From Rhodoferax sp. UBA4409 (GTDB taxonomy: Bacteria > Pseudomonadota > Gammaproteobacteria > Burkholderiales > Burkholderiaceae_C), in NCBI GenBank assembly GCA_002390825.1, contig DGQR01000060.1, forward strand, positions 1 to 6,545: a stretch of 6,545 nt of DNA. Reading direction: 5' to 3'. Both the position numbers and the translations under genes were made by a program. Shown here piece by piece: positions 1-6,389 of the stretch. Each line of letters opens with the position of its first letter. Positions within the stretch are counted from its first letter, which is position 1. The notes under the pieces were generated by a model. The model had not been told where the DNA came from. It saw only the letters and a list, made by a program, of their open reading frames with translations, and did no database searches.

Positions 1-21
1 ATCCGACTGAGCTACGGGCAC
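1..21 (-). tRNA. 5' end of a tRNA gene, probably tRNA-Arg (partial)
   Basis: Read on the minus strand, the first 21 bases give a typical tRNA 5' end: acceptor strand GTGCCCG, the TA linker, D-stem GCTC and the start of the D-loop AGTCGGAT. The window edge removes the anticodon, so the identity is inferred. This pattern (CCCGTAGCTCAG..GGAT) resembles bacterial tRNA-Arg genes, and an Arg gene next to tRNA-Pro is common in betaproteobacteria. It lies 54 bases downstream of tRNA-Pro on the same strand and is probably part of the same transcript. Positions 22-75 between them hold no obvious promoter or U-tract terminator. Confidence 0.75.
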
Positions 22-75
22 AAAGAACAAAGGCCCCAAAGCATTAAAACTTCAGAGCCTTTGATTTTTAAAAAG

Positions 76-152
76 TGGTCGGGGCGGCGGGATTCGAACT
101 CGCGACCCTCTGCTCCCAAAGCAGATGCGCTACCAGGCTGCGCTACACCCCG
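76..152 (-). tRNA. tRNA-Pro (anticodon UGG), complete with encoded CCA
   Basis: The minus strand from 152 to 76 folds as a complete 77-nt tRNA. The acceptor strand CGGGGTG pairs with CGCCCCG (one G-U pair), followed by discriminator A and a genomically encoded CCA at 78-76. The anticodon stem TCTGC/GCAGA encloses loop TTTGGGA, which gives anticodon TGG for proline. The T-arm has the canonical GTTCGAATC. This tRNA reads the CCN proline box by wobble. It is the first gene of a minus-strand tRNA cluster and is divergent from aat, whose start codon is 70 bases from the tRNA 5' end. Confidence 0.97.
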
Positions 153-161
153 ACAGCTGGT

Positions 162-190
162 ATTCTAACCTGATAAAACTGCTGTTTCCA
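162..190 (-). promoter_or_regulatory. Candidate sigma-70 promoter of the tRNA-Pro cluster
   Basis: On the minus strand there is a -35-like TGGAAA at 190-185, a 17-base spacer, and a -10-like TAGAAT at 167-162 (5 of 6 consensus bases). Predicted initiation near 155-156 would leave a leader of only a few bases before the mature tRNA 5' end at 152, as is usual for tRNA genes. The assignment is from spacing and consensus match only. A weaker plus-strand candidate for the divergent aat gene overlaps it (CCGACA at 150-155, GATAAA at 172-177). Confidence 0.45.
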
Positions 191-222
191 GCTTCGTCAT
201 CGTTTTTTTGCACCTCCCTTCC

Positions 223-963
223 ATGCCTACATCGTCACCCCTGCTGCCCTGGTTGGAACCCGGCGAATCATTTCCGAATACCTCTGCGGCTTGGGGAGAG
301 GACTCACCTGCCCCGGGCTTGCTCGCAGCCGGCGGCGATCTGGAGCCCGCGACATTGCTCCGCGCCTACTCCAATGGCATTTTTCCCTGGTACAGCGAAG
401 GCCAGCCCAAACTTTGGTGGAGCACAAGCCCGCGGATGACGTTGTGGGTGGATGAGTTCCGGCTCCACAGGTCACTCAAGAAAACCATCCGGCGTTTCCG
501 GGACACCCCGGGTTCTGAAATACGGGTGGACAGCTCTTTCGAAAAAGTCATTGAAGCCTGCTCTTTGACCCCTCGCGATGGACAAAACGGCACATGGATA
601 CTGCCGGAAATCCGGGCGGCATATCTGCGCTTGCACCATGCAGGGCACGCGCACAGCATTGAGACTTGGCAAGATGGTGAACTGGTCGGCGGCTTGTACT
701 GCGTCTGCATTGGTCACGCCGTGTTTGGCGAATCGATGTTTGCAAGGCGGACCGACGCATCCAAACTGGCTTTGGCCGCATTAGTGGCGATTGCCCGCCA
801 CCACAAAGTCGCATGGATTGATTGCCAGCAGGTCACCTCACATCTGGCCTTCATGGGCGCACGGCCGATCGACAAAAAGGCATTCCAGCAGTGCCTCGAC
901 TCCGCCATACCGAAGCCGCCCATCCAGTGGGACTTTGACCGCCTATACTGGAATTACTTGTAG
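223..963 (+). CDS. aat: Leucyl/phenylalanyl-tRNA--protein transferase (Aat)
   Basis: This cytoplasmic enzyme transfers Leu or Phe from charged tRNA to proteins with N-terminal Arg or Lys, creating N-degrons that ClpS delivers to ClpAP. The 246-residue product is near the usual family length (E. coli about 234). Family landmarks occur in order: GLLAAGGDL at residues 32-40, GIFPWYS at 52-58, WWSTSPR at 65-71, GESMF at 169-173, and the IDCQ stretch with D200 and Q202. D200 and Q202 match the E. coli Asp186/Gln188 pair implicated in catalysis. I chose ATG 223. An in-frame TTG at 208 would add five residues, and neither start has a clear Shine-Dalgarno sequence. bpt follows after 20 bases, which suggests one N-degron transcript. 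No truncation or missing key residue was seen. Confidence 0.95.
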   Translation: MPTSSPLLPWLEPGESFPNTSAAWGEDSPAPGLLAAGGDLEPATLLRAYSNGIFPWYSEGQPKLWWSTSPRMTLWVDEFRLHRSLKKTIRRFRDTPGSEIRVDSSFEKVIEACSLTPRDGQNGTWILPEIRAAYLRLHHAGHAHSIETWQDGELVGGLYCVCIGHAVFGESMFARRTDASKLALAALVAIARHHKVAWIDCQQVTSHLAFMGARPIDKKAFQQCLDSAIPKPPIQWDFDRLYWNYL

Positions 964-983
964 TCAGCTTGCGAAACTCTGCC

Positions 984-1742
984 ATGACCGATCTGACGGA
1001 TCTCCCCATCCAAACACTGCAGTTTTATGCCACTGCGCCGTACGACTGCAGTTACCTCTCGGACCGACAAGCCCGCTCCCAAGTAGCCACGCCAAGCCAC
1101 ATCATTGACACGGCAACCTACTCCAGCCTCGTTGAGAAGGGCTTCCGGCGCAGCGGCATGTTCACCTACCGCCCTTACTGTGATGGGTGCCAGGCCTGCA
1201 CCCCGCTACGCATTCCGGTGGAACAATTCCAAGCCAACAAGAGCCAGAAAAGAGCGGCAAGACAACACACCAACTTGCAGGCCCGCGTACTAAACCTCGG
1301 CTTTTCGAGAGAACACTACGACCTCTATCTGCGCTACCAACTCGCCAGACATGCCGGAGGCGGTATGGATGAGGACAGCATCGATCAATATGTGCAGTTT
1401 CTGCTGCAGAGTCGCGTGAACTCCCGTTTGGTTGAGTTTCGGGAAGCGACAGATAGCGAGCAAAGCTTGGGTGCACTCAAAATGGTGTCCATTTTGGATG
1501 TCCTCGACAACGGCCTATCCGCGGTGTACACATTTTTTGCACCCGATGAAGGCGCCAGCTATGGAACATTCAATGTGCTGTGGCAGATTGAGCAGGCCAA
1601 ACAGCTTGGGCTGCCTTATGTCTACTTGGGCTATTGGATTGAGAGCAGCCCGAAGATGCAATACAAGGCCAACTTCAAACCGCATGAAATTTTGGTGAAT
1701 GGCATCTGGAATGCAACAGGGCCATTGAACCCACAGGTGTAG
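984..1742 (+). CDS. bpt: Aspartate/glutamate leucyltransferase (Bpt; arginyltransferase-like)
   Basis: Bpt proteins resemble eukaryotic ATE1 arginyltransferases but, in the characterised Vibrio vulnificus enzyme, attach Leu to N-terminal Asp or Glu for degradation through ClpS/ClpAP. Older annotations call the gene ate or 'arginyl-tRNA-protein transferase'. The 252-residue product has the N-terminal cysteine-rich ATE region, with C22 in YDCSYL and C66, C69 and C72 in YCDGCQAC followed by TPLRIPV. The C-terminal GNAT-like ATE domain ends in YVYLGYWIESSPKMQYKANFKPHEIL. ATG 984 gives the normal family N-terminus; an in-frame TTG at 969 is less likely. There is no obvious ribosome site, so coupling to aat, whose stop is 20 bases upstream, is plausible. 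Donor specificity (Leu rather than Arg) is inferred from the bacterial subfamily. Confidence 0.93.
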   Translation: MTDLTDLPIQTLQFYATAPYDCSYLSDRQARSQVATPSHIIDTATYSSLVEKGFRRSGMFTYRPYCDGCQACTPLRIPVEQFQANKSQKRAARQHTNLQARVLNLGFSREHYDLYLRYQLARHAGGGMDEDSIDQYVQFLLQSRVNSRLVEFREATDSEQSLGALKMVSILDVLDNGLSAVYTFFAPDEGASYGTFNVLWQIEQAKQLGLPYVYLGYWIESSPKMQYKANFKPHEILVNGIWNATGPLNPQV

Positions 1743-1777
1743 GGGCTTTGACGGGTTAACATCGGCCACGAAGCACC

Positions 1778-2563
1778 ATGACTAAAAAAGAACACGACCC
1801 CCAATCCGCCCCCGCAGTTCAAGTGCTGGAGCGCATGTTCACGTTGATTGACGTTCTCGCTTCCAGAGAAGAGGCGATCCCGCTGAAAGAGATCAGTGAA
1901 CGCGCTGGTCTGCATCCCTCTACAACGCATCGGTTCTTGAATGACTTGGTGTCCGGGCGGTTTGTCGATCGCCCTCAATCAGGCAGCTACCGCCTCGGGA
2001 TGCGCCTGTTGGAACTGGGGAATCTTGTGAAGGCCCGCCTGAACGTCCGCGACGCAGCGCTGGGCCCTATGCGCGAGCTGCACAAGTTAATTCAGCAGCC
2101 CGTTAACCTGAGCATGCGCCAGGGCGATGAAATCATCTATGTCGAGCGTGCCTACAGTGAACGTAGCGGCATGCAAGTTGTCAGAGCAATTGGCGGACGC
2201 GCACCGCTACACCTCACCTCCGTGGGCAAATTGTTCTTGGCCGCTGATGATCCCCTGCGCATTCGCTCCTATGCCACCAGAACAGGGCTGCAAGGCCACA
2301 CCAAAAACAGCATCACCGACTTGGACGTGTTGGAGCGCGAGCTCTCCAAGGTCCGTCAGTATGGCCAGGCAAGTGACAATGAAGAACTTGAACTGGGTGT
2401 CCGCTGCATGGCTGCAGGCATTTACGACGACCAAGGCAAGCTGATCGCAGGCCTGTCCATTTCTGCGCCTTCCGGTCGCTTGGAAGACGACTGGCTACCC
2501 AAACTCAAAGAGACCGCGCGTCACATCTCGGAGACACTGGGGTTTAGATCCCCCCAAAGATAA
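1778..2563 (+). CDS. IclR-family transcriptional regulator
   Basis: This 261-residue protein has the two-domain IclR architecture. The N-terminal winged helix covers residues 13-75, with the recognition helix-turn-helix in LKEISERAGLHPSTTHRFL (36-54) and the wing ending in GSYRLG. The effector-binding and dimerisation domain covers about 85-258. It includes the typical LTSVGKLFLA segment at 146-155 and the signature region with ELGVRCMAAGIYDDQG (205-220), followed by GLSISAPSGRL. IclR proteins usually repress or activate catabolic operons in response to small aromatic or organic acids. Nothing here identifies the effector or target. It starts 35 bases after bpt, so read-through from aat-bpt is possible, but a functional link is not implied. 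Its stop codon overlaps a hairpin terminator. Family assignment is firm; the specific role is unknown. Confidence 0.92.
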   Translation: MTKKEHDPQSAPAVQVLERMFTLIDVLASREEAIPLKEISERAGLHPSTTHRFLNDLVSGRFVDRPQSGSYRLGMRLLELGNLVKARLNVRDAALGPMRELHKLIQQPVNLSMRQGDEIIYVERAYSERSGMQVVRAIGGRAPLHLTSVGKLFLAADDPLRIRSYATRTGLQGHTKNSITDLDVLERELSKVRQYGQASDNEELELGVRCMAAGIYDDQGKLIAGLSISAPSGRLEDDWLPKLKETARHISETLGFRSPQR

Positions 2564-2587
2564 AAGCCTGCAAGAGCAGGCTTTTTT
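2562..2587. terminator. Bidirectional intrinsic terminator between iclR-type gene and pbpG
   Basis: A perfect 10-bp stem (AAAAGCCTGC at 2562-2571 with GCAGGCTTTT at 2576-2585) encloses the loop AAGA. On the plus strand the stem runs into TTTTTT (2582-2587), a good terminator for the IclR-type gene whose TAA lies at 2561-2563. On the minus strand the same stem ends in TTTT and starts five bases after the pbpG stop codon, so it can also end pbpG transcripts. Confidence 0.9.
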
Positions 2588-2591
2588 GTTG

Positions 2592-3692
2592 TCAGTTTGT
2601 TGCAATACGACTATCGAATCCTTTGAGGGCGAGCGGCGAGCCTTTCGTAGCGACGGGGTGACCTGTTTCCACCCACTTGCGCACACGTTCCGCATCAGCA
2701 ATTCGCGTCAGCTTGCCCGCAGAGTCCAGAAAAACCATGATGAGTTTTCGGCCTGATATTTTTGCTTGCATCACCAAACACTGCCCTGCCTCAGCAATGT
2801 AGCCCGTCTTCTGCAGTCCGATTTCCCACGCTGGGTTTTTCACCAAGCGATTAGTGTTGTTGTACTGCAAAGTACGGTTACCCACTTCAACTTGATAGCC
2901 GGTTGAGGTGGACAGTTCACGCAGAGTCTGATCGCTGTAGGCGTAACTCACCAGAGTAGCCAAATCCTTGGCGCTGGACTGATTGCGGCTGCTCAGGCCT
3001 GTGGGCTCCACATACTGCGTATCTGCCATGCCCAATAGCTTGGCTTTGCGGTTCATCAAGTTGACAAAAAGCTGCAAGCCACCCGGGTAAGTCCTGCCCA
3101 GTGCATGCGCAGCTCGGTTTTCACTCGCCATCAAGGCTAGGTGAAGTAGCTCACCGCGTGACAACTCAGTACCTACGCGCAAACGCGAGGAGCTGCCTTT
3201 CTCGGTATCCACATCAGCTTGGGTAATTTCGATGGACTCTTCCATCGGAAGCCGTGCTTCGCTGATGAGCACTCCGGTCATCAATTTGGTGATCGACGCG
3301 ATCGGAAGCACTGCGTTCTCGTTTTTACTGAAAAGCACTTCCTTGGTGTCCTGGTCCACCACGAAGGCGACGCTCGACTTCAAGTCCAAGGCGTCTTGCT
3401 TGCCATGCAAGCCCGCGAGCTGCCCGTAAGAGGGTTTTGGAGCGACGGCGACTACAGCCTTTTTGATATTTTTGGCTACAGGCTTTTTGGTTGAGACCCG
3501 CTTGGTAGCGGGAACCGCCTTTTGTTTGCGTACCGCCTTGACTGCCACCTTTTTGCTTTGCGAAGCCTTCACTTGCGAAGTTTTGGCAGTAGCTTTCTTG
3601 CTCTGCGTCGTGGCAAGTGCTGAGAAAGGAAGTAACAGCACGGAAGCCATAAGACCTGCGGCGCTGAGTTGAATAATGATGCGTTTCAACAT
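2592..3692 (-). CDS. pbpG: D-alanyl-D-alanine endopeptidase, PBP7/8 type (peptidase S11)
   Basis: This is a low-molecular-mass penicillin-binding protein of the S11 family, expected to cleave D-Ala-meso-DAP cross-links of peptidoglycan in the periplasm. The 366-residue precursor starts with a signal peptide (residues 1-28: MLKR, hydrophobic core, then ALA). The S11 catalytic motifs are complete: SITK at 133-136 (nucleophile S133, K136), SEN at 190-192 and KTG at 295-297. Residues 31-80 form a Lys/Ala/Val/Ser-rich basic linker, which makes the protein longer than E. coli PbpG (about 310). ATG 3692 follows a good ribosome site, AAAGGA at 3701-3696. The gene has its own promoter candidate and ends at a shared terminator. 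A DacA-like carboxypeptidase role is the alternative, but the protein lacks the C-terminal extension and amphipathic anchor of PBP5. Confidence 0.88.
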   Translation of the reverse strand: MLKRIIIQLSAAGLMASVLLLPFSALATTQSKKATAKTSQVKASQSKKVAVKAVRKQKAVPATKRVSTKKPVAKNIKKAVVAVAPKPSYGQLAGLHGKQDALDLKSSVAFVVDQDTKEVLFSKNENAVLPIASITKLMTGVLISEARLPMEESIEITQADVDTEKGSSSRLRVGTELSRGELLHLALMASENRAAHALGRTYPGGLQLFVNLMNRKAKLLGMADTQYVEPTGLSSRNQSSAKDLATLVSYAYSDQTLRELSTSTGYQVEVGNRTLQYNNTNRLVKNPAWEIGLQKTGYIAEAGQCLVMQAKISGRKLIMVFLDSAGKLTRIADAERVRKWVETGHPVATKGSPLALKGFDSRIATN

Positions 3693-3702
3693 AGTTCCTT
3701 TG

Positions 3703-3738
3703 AAAAAAACGCCTGCAAATCATTTGCAGACGCTTTTT
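3703..3738 (-). terminator. Intrinsic terminator downstream of leuA
   Basis: On the minus strand CGTCTGCAAA (3732-3723) pairs with TTTGCAGGCG (3719-3710) around the loop TGA, with one G-U pair. A flanking AAAAA lies opposite the T-run, and TTTTTTT (3709-3703) follows. The G-U pair is a mismatch (C against A) on the plus strand, so the hairpin fits minus-strand termination best. It lies about 90 bases beyond the leuA stop and ends just before the pbpG ribosome site, overlapping the pbpG promoter. Confidence 0.8.
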
Positions 3739-3764
3739 ATAGTGTTCCCCGCCAGTTTAATCAA
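3736..3764 (-). promoter_or_regulatory. Candidate sigma-70 promoter of pbpG
   Basis: The minus strand carries TTGATT at 3764-3759, a 17-base spacer, and TATAAA at 3741-3736, which is 4/6 and 5/6 of the -35 and -10 consensus at optimal spacing. Initiation would be near 3729, inside the 5' arm of the leuA terminator hairpin. That would give a leader of about 37 bases before the pbpG ATG at 3692. The assignment is by inspection only. Confidence 0.6.
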
Positions 3765-3825
3765 AAAACTTCAAATAGATCAAATACTTGCGCGCTGAAC
3801 CTCAACTATTTTCAACTTAACTCGC

Positions 3826-5364
3826 TCACCCCTGTGCCGCAACACGATCTGACTTGCTTTGCAGCTTATTCAAAGCACTCAAGTAAGCTTTCGCCGACGC
3901 CACCACGATGTCCGGATCGGACCCGACTCCGTTGACCACACGACCGCTGTTTTGCAGTCGTACTGTCACTTCGCCTTGACTTTCCGTCGACCCGCTGATC
4001 GCGTTCACCGAGTACAAGACCATCTCAGCCCCACTTTGCACCAGAGACTCGATCGCTTTCAGCGACGCATCGACGGGTCCATTGCCGTCAGATGCACCCT
4101 TCATCTCTTTGCCGCCAGAGGTAAACACAATCGTGGCTTGGGGCCGCTCCCCTGTTTCACTATGCTGAGACAATGAAACGAACCCATATTGCTCGATCTC
4201 CGACGACACACTCTCGTCGCCAACCAGCGCAAGGATGTCTTCGTCAAAAATTTCGCTTTTGCGATCAGCCAGTTCCTTAAAGCGGGAAAACGCTGCGTTG
4301 ATCTCAGTCTCACTGCCGAGTTGGACTCCTAACTCCTGCAGACGTTGTTTGAAAGCATTGCGGCCGCTCAGCTTGCCCAGCACGATTTTGTTGGCCGTCC
4401 AGCCCACATCTTCCGCGCGCATGATTTCATAGGTATCACGGGCCTTCAAAACGCCGTCTTGGTGAATGCCAGAGGCATGGGCAAACGCGTTGGCACCGAC
4501 CACCGCTTTATTGGGCTGTACAACAAAACCGGTGGTCTGACTCACCATGCGGCTCGCTGCGAGGATGTGCGTTGCATCAATGCCCAGCTCCAGTCCGAAA
4601 TAGTCTTTACGGGTCTTCACGGCCATCACAATCTCTTCCAGACTGCAATTTCCGGCCCGCTCACCCAAGCCATTCACGGTGCATTCCACCTGACGAGCTC
4701 CTCCAATCTTCACCCCAGCCAAGGAGTTGGCAACCGCCATACCCAAGTCGTTGTGGCAATGCACTGACCAGATCGCTTTGTCGGAGTTGGGAATGCGTTC
4801 GCGCAAAGATTTGATGAAGTTGCCATACAGCTCAGGCACCGCATAACCGACCGTATCGGGCACGTTGATGGTGGTAGCCCCTTCAGCAATCACAGCTTCG
4901 AGAACGCGGCACAAAAAGTCAGGGTCGCTGCGATAACCGTCTTCCGGGCTGAATTCAATATCAGCGACCAGGTTACGCGCGAAACGCACGGACTGTTTAG
5001 CCTGTTCCAGCACTTGCTCTGGCGACATGCGGAGCTTTTTCTCCATGTGCAGTGCAGAGGTCGCAATAAAGGTGTGGATTCGCGCGCTGTTGGCGCCCTT
5101 GAGCGCCTCGGCAGCTCGGGAAATATCACGGTCGTTTGCACGCGACAGCGAGCACACGGTGGAATCCTTGATCGAGTTGGCAATCAGCTGCACTGCCTCA
5201 AAATCGCCGTTCGAACTTGCAGCAAATCCAGCCTCGATCACGTCCACGCGCAAGCGTTCCAGCTGACGGGCAATACGCAGCTTCTCGTCACGGGTCATGG
5301 AGGCGCCGGGCGACTGTTCGCCATCCCGCAAAGTGGTGTCAAAAATAATCAGTTTGTCAGACAT
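3826..5364 (-). CDS. leuA: 2-isopropylmalate synthase (LeuA)
   Basis: LeuA condenses acetyl-CoA with 2-oxoisovalerate to 2-isopropylmalate, the first committed step of leucine synthesis, in the cytoplasm. The 512-residue product matches the usual bacterial LeuA type 1 length. The TIM-barrel domain starts with FDTTLRDGEQSPG (8-20; R13 and D14 of the active site) and has HCHNDLG at 202-208 (metal-ligand His pair), GLGERAGNCSLEE at 232-244 and ASGIHQDG at 297-304. The C-terminal allosteric domain (about 385-505) contains the GNGPVDAS signature at 427-434, so leucine feedback inhibition is expected. ATG 5364 follows a strong ribosome site, GAGGGG at 5377-5372, with a 7-base spacer. The pssA stop is only 16 bases upstream, so the two genes are probably co-transcribed. 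No transcription-attenuation leader is visible directly before leuA. Confidence 0.97.
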   Translation of the reverse strand: MSDKLIIFDTTLRDGEQSPGASMTRDEKLRIARQLERLRVDVIEAGFAASSNGDFEAVQLIANSIKDSTVCSLSRANDRDISRAAEALKGANSARIHTFIATSALHMEKKLRMSPEQVLEQAKQSVRFARNLVADIEFSPEDGYRSDPDFLCRVLEAVIAEGATTINVPDTVGYAVPELYGNFIKSLRERIPNSDKAIWSVHCHNDLGMAVANSLAGVKIGGARQVECTVNGLGERAGNCSLEEIVMAVKTRKDYFGLELGIDATHILAASRMVSQTTGFVVQPNKAVVGANAFAHASGIHQDGVLKARDTYEIMRAEDVGWTANKIVLGKLSGRNAFKQRLQELGVQLGSETEINAAFSRFKELADRKSEIFDEDILALVGDESVSSEIEQYGFVSLSQHSETGERPQATIVFTSGGKEMKGASDGNGPVDASLKAIESLVQSGAEMVLYSVNAISGSTESQGEVTVRLQNSGRVVNGVGSDPDIVVASAKAYLSALNKLQSKSDRVAAQG

Positions 5365-5380
5365 GGAAATTCCCCTCTGT

Positions 5381-6196
5381 TTATCGATGCAAGCCGCGCT
5401 CTTCAGGCTCGTCGGTCGACGTGCTAATCACGCTGGTTCGTACACCACGGGCGCGACGCACCAGATACACCACGTATCCGCTAAATCCATACACCACGAA
5501 CACGCCGAACATCACAATCGGCGGGTGGATATTGATCACCGCAATGCCCAGAGCGATCAGAACAATGACGACAAATGGGACACTGCGCTTCATTTGCACG
5601 TCTTTGAAGCTGTAAAACGGAACATTGGTCACCATGGTCAGACCCGCATACAAAGCCAATGCGAATACCGGCCAAGCAACCGATGGGCCAGATATGCCTT
5701 GGTCTGTAGCAACCCAGATAAAACCCGCTACCAACGCTGCAGCTGCTGGAGACGGCAGGCCCTGAAAGTAGCGCTTGTCCACGACCGTCGTGTTGACATT
5801 GAAGCGGGCCAAACGGAGTGCTGCGCACGCGCAATACACAAAGGCCGCAAACCAGCCCCAGCGCCCTAGCCCCCGCAACGCCCACTCATAGGAGATCAAA
5901 GCAGGTGCAGCGCCGAAAGACACCATGTCGGAGAGCGAATCCATTTGCTCACCAAAAGCGCTTTGGGTATTGGTCATCCGGGCAACCCGGCCGTCTAAGC
6001 TGTCGAGCACCATCGCGCAAAAAATACCTGCAGCAGCAAGATCAAAGCGCCCATTCATTGCCATGACAATGGCGTAAAAGCCACCGAACAAGGCGGCCAA
6101 AGTAAACAGGTTCGGCAGCACATAGATGCCTTTGCGCCGGTTTTTAACACCGCCACCATTACCGGTCGAACCTTGGGTTTCTATTCCATCATGCAT
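5381..6196 (-). CDS. pssA: CDP-diacylglycerol--serine O-phosphatidyltransferase (membrane PssA)
   Basis: This inner-membrane enzyme makes phosphatidylserine from CDP-diacylglycerol and L-serine, the precursor of phosphatidylethanolamine. The 271-residue product belongs to the CDP-alcohol phosphatidyltransferase family (Bacillus-type PSS, not the phospholipase-D-like E. coli enzyme). The full motif DGxxARx8GxxxDxxxD is present: D68, G69, A72, R73, G82, D86 and D90. About seven hydrophobic segments are visible, near 30-47, 50-64, 112-130, 150-164, 174-190, 205-222 and 226-246. The N-terminal 20 residues are Gly/Asn-rich, and the tail after 247 is hydrophilic. ATG 6196 follows GGAG at 6205-6202; two other ATGs nearby are out of frame. 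leuA follows after 16 bases. In many betaproteobacteria psd sits between ilvC and pssA, but it is absent at that place here. Confidence 0.94.
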   Translation of the reverse strand: MHDGIETQGSTGNGGGVKNRRKGIYVLPNLFTLAALFGGFYAIVMAMNGRFDLAAAGIFCAMVLDSLDGRVARMTNTQSAFGEQMDSLSDMVSFGAAPALISYEWALRGLGRWGWFAAFVYCACAALRLARFNVNTTVVDKRYFQGLPSPAAAALVAGFIWVATDQGISGPSVAWPVFALALYAGLTMVTNVPFYSFKDVQMKRSVPFVVIVLIALGIAVINIHPPIVMFGVFVVYGFSGYVVYLVRRARGVRTSVISTSTDEPEERGLHR

Positions 6197-6291
6197 GCCA
6201 TCTCCAGGGAGGGCCTTTGAGGCCCAATACGTTCCAAAACAACCGGAACAAAGTCAGGCACGCAGTGTAAGCCAGTGCGCGATCCATCCAT
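6181..6291 (-). other. Possible 36-codon leader ORF overlapping the pssA start
   Basis: A short minus-strand frame runs from ATG 6291 to TAG at 6183-6181, passing through the pssA start in another frame and overlapping it by 16 bases. GGGGG (6303-6299) lies 7 bases before its ATG and could act as a weak ribosome site. Its middle, CVPDFVPVVLERI, is rich in branched-chain residues. There is no codon-bias or homology evidence that it is translated. The same region holds two small inverted repeats (GGGCCT/AGGCCC at 6211-6225 and GTTCC/GGAAC at 6231-6249). No convincing sigma-70 promoter for pssA-leuA was found here. Confidence 0.2.
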
Positions 6292-6306
6292 AGAAGAACC
6301 CCCAAA

Positions 6307-6334
6307 GCAAAAGGCCACCGAGGTGGCCTTTTGC
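6307..6334. terminator. Strong hairpin between ilvC and pssA, probable terminator
   Basis: A 12-13-bp uninterrupted stem (GCAAAAGGCCACC at 6307-6319 against GGTGGCCTTTTGC at 6322-6334) has a very tight CGAG turn. On the minus strand it ends in CCTTTTGCTTT, so the U-tract is short and interrupted. It lies about 17 bases beyond the ilvC stop (6351) and is the likely 3' end of the ilvC transcript. Partial read-through into pssA-leuA remains possible because the U-run is weak. Confidence 0.75.
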
Positions 6335-6350
6335 GTGAAGCCATAGCGGC

Positions 6351-6389
6351 TTAGTTGCGGGTCTGGTCGACCAGGTTGTTCTTGGCGAT
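6351..6389 (-). pseudogene. Detached 3' tail of ilvC after the in-frame TGA
   Basis: Directly after the TGA, the same frame continues for 12 codons (IAKNNLVDQTRN) to a TAA at 6353-6351. This matches the normal end of class I ketol-acid reductoisomerases of this group (…PWIAKN.LVDQ..N). The tail has neither start codon nor ribosome site, so it can only be translated by read-through. Its intact reading frame suggests the TGA is very recent or a base-call error. Confidence 0.75.

Noticed and set aside
22..75. AAAGGC/GCCTTT inverted repeat between the two tRNA genes as a terminator
   Set aside because: The stem is only about 6 bp with a loop of more than 20 bases; it is more likely just processed spacer.
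208..222. TTG start for aat at 208, and similarly TTG at 969 for bpt
   Set aside because: Both add only five residues, have no better ribosome site, and a normal ATG lies immediately downstream in frame.
1748..1776. TTGACG at 1748-1753 as the -35 of an IclR-gene promoter
   Set aside because: The position 17 bases downstream has no -10-like sequence (AAGCAC), and the start codon follows directly.
3219..5869. Several plus-strand open frames of 80-190 codons opposite pbpG, leuA and pssA (for example 4345-4767, 5014-5427, 5297-5869)
   Set aside because: They lie antisense to genes with complete family motifs, have no recognisable domains or ribosome sites, and are expected from high-GC third-position bias.
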